From assembly GCA_026874595.1 (NCBI GenBank), contig CM049320.1, positions 27,195,214-27,259,213 on the forward strand: 64,000 nucleotides of DNA, read 5' to 3'. The notes beneath the pieces were generated by a model, which was not told where the DNA came from, did no database searches, and was given only the letters and a program-made list of their open reading frames with translations. Shown here one piece after another: positions 59,658 through 64,000 of the stretch (position 1 is the first letter of the stretch; each line of letters begins with the position of its first letter). Source of the stretch: Sipunculus nudus. Taxonomy: Eukaryota > Annelida > Sipuncula > Golfingiida > Sipunculidae. Both the position numbers and the translations under genes were made by a program.

Positions 59658-60546
59658 CACCTCACATGTTTTAATTCAAATTAGATATATCAGTTTAACA
59701 AGATGAATACATAAAAAAAAATCACATTTGCAGGATCAAACCTAAAAAAAATGTAGAATTACGAATAAACAATACATTAATTACAGTATGAACAATCCTT
59801 TATATTGAAATAAGTCTGCTGACAACAGTAACAGGAAATTCATGATTGTGTTTTAGAATAGGGGCCTATATATCATCATTATTAGAATAGGTGAAATTGC
59901 GGGAGGACGGGGAGTAATGGATGCGAAGGGGGGGGGGGGGGGGGGGGATGGCCTACCTTGGCTACGCCCCTGTTAAATGTAATTAAAACAATAAAGTATC
60001 TATTATATATAGAGGGAGGACGAGGCCCTATATATACTCCATTACTGCTGTAGGCATATATACTCATATATACTATAGTATGCCACAATTTTAATTTATC
60101 AACAACAGAGAGTTATTGTCTTTTTGTCGAATAATGTCATGTAAACAACATTGGTATGTCTGAACTGAGATGTAATGAATTCCCAGCTTATAAAACACTT
60201 CTTCAATGAAACTGAGTTTAAGTACTATATATAGCTATAAAGTGCAGATAAAATAATCTCTTGTTTTTTAAGAAAGTTGCCCAAAGCGCAGACAAAATGA
60301 CATTATAAAACATGTTTGTTTTCTTTGAGCAAATTACTATATGAAAGAAACAATTAAGTTTTTTTTTTTTTTTTTACTTAATTTAATTAGCTCTAGCATC
60401 TTTCGATCAAGTCGTCCATAAAAGTGCACAGTGAACACCAAATGTGTTTTTGTGTATAACTGTCAAACAGTGACATACAGGAAAAATAAACTGTTGCCTC
60501 TTTTCTTATTTTAGGATTTTCTTCAGATATTCCCATAATCAAATTT
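58851..60546. other. Noncoding
   Basis: Contains the (TA)n tract at 59602, a poly(G) run at 59930-59947 and a T run near 60360. No supported gene. Confidence 0.55.
59602..59656. repeat. (TA)n microsatellite
   Basis: About 27 TA units. Confidence 0.9.
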
Positions 60547-60575
60547 CAGCTGAGCGCCGTGACTCACAGGTCCCA
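60547..60575 (+). mobile_element. E-family 3' end, orphan
   Basis: CAGCTGAGCGCCGTGACTCA followed by CAGGTCCC matches the 3' end of E1 and E2, with the palindrome mutated. I find no matching 5' end to its left, so it is a truncated copy. Confidence 0.6.
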
Positions 60576-60695
60576 ACTTTCACAAGAGGAGTTGCCCCCA
60601 AAATCGGTATTTTGCGCAAAGTACAAGTCTACGTATTTTATGGATATCAACATTCACTGCACTGCCCCATTACCTCCCTTCAAATGAATGCAAAT

Positions 60696-61188
60696 TTACC
60701 GAATGATGTGTGTATTGGGATTTCCCTTTTTGAGCACATGACTGGTGTCATCAAGTTGAAAACAACCACCATACCAGGATGTCAAACTAATAGGGGCACC
60801 CAATACCACAGGGTCCCAGTTTAAAACTGCGGGCATAGATGACGTGACAGCCGTGCCGAGGCCTACAGGTACAATAAACAAGTAATCAGGTATGTTAATT
60901 TTCATACATTGACCAACTGTTCGTGTTAATTTATTGGTGAACAGTGGTGACATGATTACAATGTTCAGCCCATATACATTTTGTCAGTCTCGCATCCGAG
61001 TTCACTATGCATGCCGTGTACTTTGTGACTGTGTTGTCCCACAGACTGGGGACCCATATGTGTGTGTCATCATATAATATATTATATATGTCCCTGTGAA
61101 ATAATGTCTCATTTGTCTCAGTGAATTTGAACTGGACAAGTGTAGCACAAATAGGTGACGTGTGCCTTTCAACATTATTTCCATACAA
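60696..61188 (-). pseudogene. Two overlapping protein-like frames, possibly one broken gene
   Basis: The minus strand has an 85-codon frame (61188-60931; e.g. TLVQFKFTETNETLFHRDIY, DTHIWVPSLWDNTVTKYT). It overlaps by 23 bp a second 85-codon frame (60953-60696; e.g. IPDYLFIVPVGLGTAVTSSM, WDPVVLGAPISLTSWYGGCF). Both have balanced, domain-like composition, unlike frames elsewhere in the AT-rich tracts. The one-base offset suggests a frameshifted single reading frame of about 165 codons. I recognise no family. Confidence 0.3.
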
Positions 61189-61527
61189 GTCAATAGATCA
61201 AATGTGTCATATCATATATAGCCTAATTTGATTTTCACATTCTAGTTTTCGAGAACGATTTATTTGGATTATAAAATATTCAGTTGATTTGGTCCACCAT
61301 TATGTATCTACACCAAATCAATTGATTATAGTTGATATATACTGAAAAATTACCGATTGGATCAACATACATAATGACTGAATAGCCCAGCAGAGGAGAA
61401 TTTAACAGTAAAAAAACAGACGTGGATGTGTCTGAATTCTGTACACAGCAGTGAACCTAGAACCACAAAATTGGATCTATATTTGTAATAATATATTAGT
61501 GGGATTTGACAATTCCATTCAGTTTTT

Positions 61528-61709
61528 ATGGGAGCAAAAAGTGGAGGATCGTGTATACATCGTCTGCTACACGTAACAATTGTTATCCCATTTGTGTGTT
61601 TTATGATGGCAATGTATGATAAAATTCAGTTTGGACGTATTTTCCCATCGCTGCAGGCAGATCCCAAAGCAGCAACAGGATCCAGAAAACAGGATACGGA
61701 AAAACAATG
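61528..61709 (+). CDS. Possible first exon of a single-pass membrane protein
   Basis: ATG 61528 opens 60 codons to a possible donor ATG-GTAACT at 61710; unspliced it would end at TAA 61711-61713 as a 61-residue protein. Residues 1-13 are short and basic. Residues about 14-31 (LLHVTIVIPFVCFMMAMY) form one membrane segment. The rest is polar (ADPKAATGSRKQDTEKQ). This is the shape of the anchor exon of a type II Golgi enzyme, or of a small mitochondrial-type membrane protein. Nothing in the 2.3 kb to its right gives a convincing in-phase continuation. Confidence 0.35.
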
Positions 61710-62099
61710 GTAACTTGCATGTAATATGTACATTATGTATATCATATTGATACTGGTATATCTGCATATATTTCCTGAGTTTTATGTATATATTTTTAGA
61801 TTTGTATCAAGTATAAGTAGCAAAATCATAATTTATGTATATACATAGGCATATTAATCTAATTAGTATGCATGCACCCCAAGCTAAGTCTTGAGTCAAG
61901 TAGATTATAATAATTATTATGCAATCTTCACTTGTACACCTCTAAATTTGGTTCATTTGTTTTGATTGTAATTATTAAAATTGATGAATATTATTTATAA
62001 ATAATTAAGATTTATATTATCTTAAAAACTTTAAAAGTGCTGTAAAAAGGCTTACAATGTTGCTATAAGGAGATAGTTCAACCTTGAAAATCTGTGAAG

Positions 62100-62310
62100 T
62101 GCCCACATGGAAAACTGCCAACTTTACAGATAATAGAGGTGCCCAAATAAGATATATATAATCAAGAAAAGAAAAAAACAGGACTGCCCAAAAGTGCCCA
62201 CTTTATAGAGGTGCCTACCTTATCAGCTGCTTATAGAGATGCCAACTTTATAGAGGTGCCCACTTTATGGAGGTGCCCATTTTATAGAGGTGCCCACTAG
62301 GAGAGGTTCC
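62100..62310. repeat. 18-bp minisatellite
   Basis: Units of TTTATAGAGGTGCCCACT, clearest at 62200-62295, with degraded copies to 62100 (GTGCCCAC, GCCAACTTTA). Confidence 0.75.
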
Positions 62311-63029
62311 ACTGTATGTAGCCCCAAAACTTGTCTTCCACATGATCATTATTTGAGATAATGACGTACTAAATTTCAGCTAGGTCATATATATACAGTT
62401 ACACTTTGCCTACCTACCATCTCATGTATTTTAGTGACCATCTCAAAAGAGTAATTGATCATCAATGTTTTTTATCCTTCTTTCATGGAGTGTAATAAAA
62501 CATCCTAATTATCTCTACTGTCATTTTTTTTCATTTTATAAAAAACAGCAAGTATGTCTAAATAACTTTTTTTTCTAAAAGAGGAAGCTTTGTCCAATTC
62601 ATGTATATCTAGGCAACACATGCCCTCTGTACTTAAAAAAATATGTACAGTGTGCTGCTATAATTTTATTGAGGGACTGAAACAGCCATATTGTGAGACC
62701 GAAATGGACATGACATGCATTCAGCCAGAACAGGCAGTGATACTAAAACCCAGTCATTCTCCAGGGTGGTATATTACACCGATCACTGTGCAGTAGGCCT
62801 GTTATGTATAAAACTGAAAGTTTAATTTGCTCTACACATATTTCTCTTTCTTATTCTTAATCCTTTCCTTGGAATAGTAGTTTACTCAACATGAGTTGGT
62901 AATTTGAAAGAACCAATGCCTGTGCAAACAAAGAAATGCGTCTGCAGCAATGGCGAAATTTATCTTCAAGGGGGGGGGGGGATGACTCACAGGTGTGGGA
63001 GGGTAATCAAAATTGGGACAGTTTATATA

Positions 63030-63032
<3 letters not shown>

Positions 63033-63103
<71 letters not shown>

Positions 63104-63211
63104 TCTCTTAATGTCATGGAGAGGTGGGGGGGGGATGATTACATTGACCATCCTCAATGGTAAAAAGTGGGGGAGGGGGGTAATGTATATATATATATAT
63201 ATATATATATC
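63033..63211. repeat. (TA)n microsatellites
   Basis: TA tracts at 63033-63086 and 63185-63211, separated by a sequence with short G runs. Confidence 0.9.
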
Positions 63212-64000
63212 TATTGATGCCCCTGGTCTGCAGTCTCCTTCGACAAAATGATCATTTCACCTTATAAATAACTTATCAATAACATCAATGAAAAACAGAG
63301 AATTTATAACTGGTCTGTGATATCTGGGGTTTTATTTTTACCCTGAGCTGACTTTTACCCTTGGTAATACTGGGTACCCCTGCTAGTATATTATATCATT
63401 ATGTATGTGTATGTCACTTATATAGTAAGCTTATCTTTCAACAATCAGTAACCACAATCTTTCCTTTCTATTACTTTTCCTTTTAGTTTCTTTTAGGTCT
63501 ATCCTTGATGTCACAGTGATGCAGATTAACTTTCTGTTTCTCACTGGATATCACATGGTCAAAGTGCTTCTATATGGAGCTGTTATACAACCATCATGTT
63601 CCCATATTGTAAACATAATCACTGTATGTTTGTAGAGATGGTATGTATAGAAAAATTAGAGTTGTTTAATAAATATATGTAATTCAGTTGCCATGCTGAT
63701 GTCTTAACCACTACAATATTTGATTGTCTGATATCACATAATTTATGAGTTTGTCAAAAGCCCTGAGCAATTAGACTAGATCGAGTGATTAGATATTTAC
63801 AGCAAGGGTATCAGGATACTTCCTGTTTAGCATGCAGCAATGATAGTAGACCTAGTTGTGGCTGTGTGGTATATACACAGCCACAGGGCAGTGCCTTTAT
63901 TTGTATGTGCTCCATCCACTAAGCAAATCAAGGGAGTGGTCTGTGGCTCTGTATATATACTACAGAGCCTCAACTGGGTCTTACACAATGGGTCAGAGTA

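Larger units (their letters stand above)
61714..64000. other. Noncoding to window end
   Basis: Contains the 18-bp minisatellite at 62100-62310, (TA)n tracts (63033-63086, 63185-63211) and short G runs (62971-62982, 63125-63134). The 68-codon frame at 62590-62796 begins with TTG rather than ATG and lacks support. 63860-63970 has an inverted GTGGCTGTGTGGTATATACA / TATATACACAGCCACAGG pair. Confidence 0.5.

Noticed and set aside
62590..62796. 68-codon frame considered as a second exon of the 61528 gene
   Set aside because: It opens with TTG; the possible acceptors just upstream give either an immediate stop or a different frame that stops after about 32 codons.

Overview
The window is eukaryotic nuclear DNA, most likely from a bivalve mollusc. 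Three things point there: genes broken into short exons with GT..AG introns, a very AT-rich background crowded with (TA)n and (GA)n microsatellites, and dispersed repeats built from terminal hairpins, GTCC-type simple repeats and internal tandem units. I know that last architecture from bivalve genomes. The assignment is inference from sequence character; no search was run.

Four genes or gene parts can be supported. (1) 2758-3762 (+) is an intronless 334-residue, highly charged protein I do not recognise. (2) 14205-17844 (+) holds three phase-0 exons of a type II membrane protein resembling the DUF1647 glycosyltransferase-like family. (3) On the minus strand, three certain exons and one tentative exon encode MICOS complex subunit Mic10 (MICOS10), spread over about 19 kb (54831 down to 36029). 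(4) 61528-61709 (+) is a possible first exon of a small or type II membrane protein. Some open stretches (60696-61188, 55616-56604) look protein-like but cannot be named.

Most of the rest is transposon-derived. The E family (20.7-44.2 kb, 49.1-51.0 kb and a piece at 60.5 kb) has a 5' hairpin, subterminal inverted repeats, central tandem units of roughly 0.6 kb and a 3' palindrome; this resembles Helentron-associated elements. One copy carries an endonuclease remnant, and one copy is inserted inside another. The F family (15.1-16.5 and 30.8-31.9 kb) carries a 279-bp tandem unit with the palindrome GGTGGCGCCACC. Also present are a 1.3-kb hAT-like element with an 8-bp target duplication, a small MITE family with 19-bp TIRs, a TA-flanked element with 27-bp perfect TIRs, a MetaSINE-like SINE, a tRNA-like SINE head, and a 2-kb element whose inverted ends are packed with the palindrome CGTGCGCACG.

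The most unusual single item is at 51.3-52.5 kb: a 1.24-kb unit with 28-bp perfect TIRs that joins a zinc-knuckle-like segment directly to a broken tyrosine recombinase. It reads as an internally deleted DIRS-type retrotransposon. A smaller foldback relative lies at 47.95-48.26 kb. Both sit in Mic10 intron 1.
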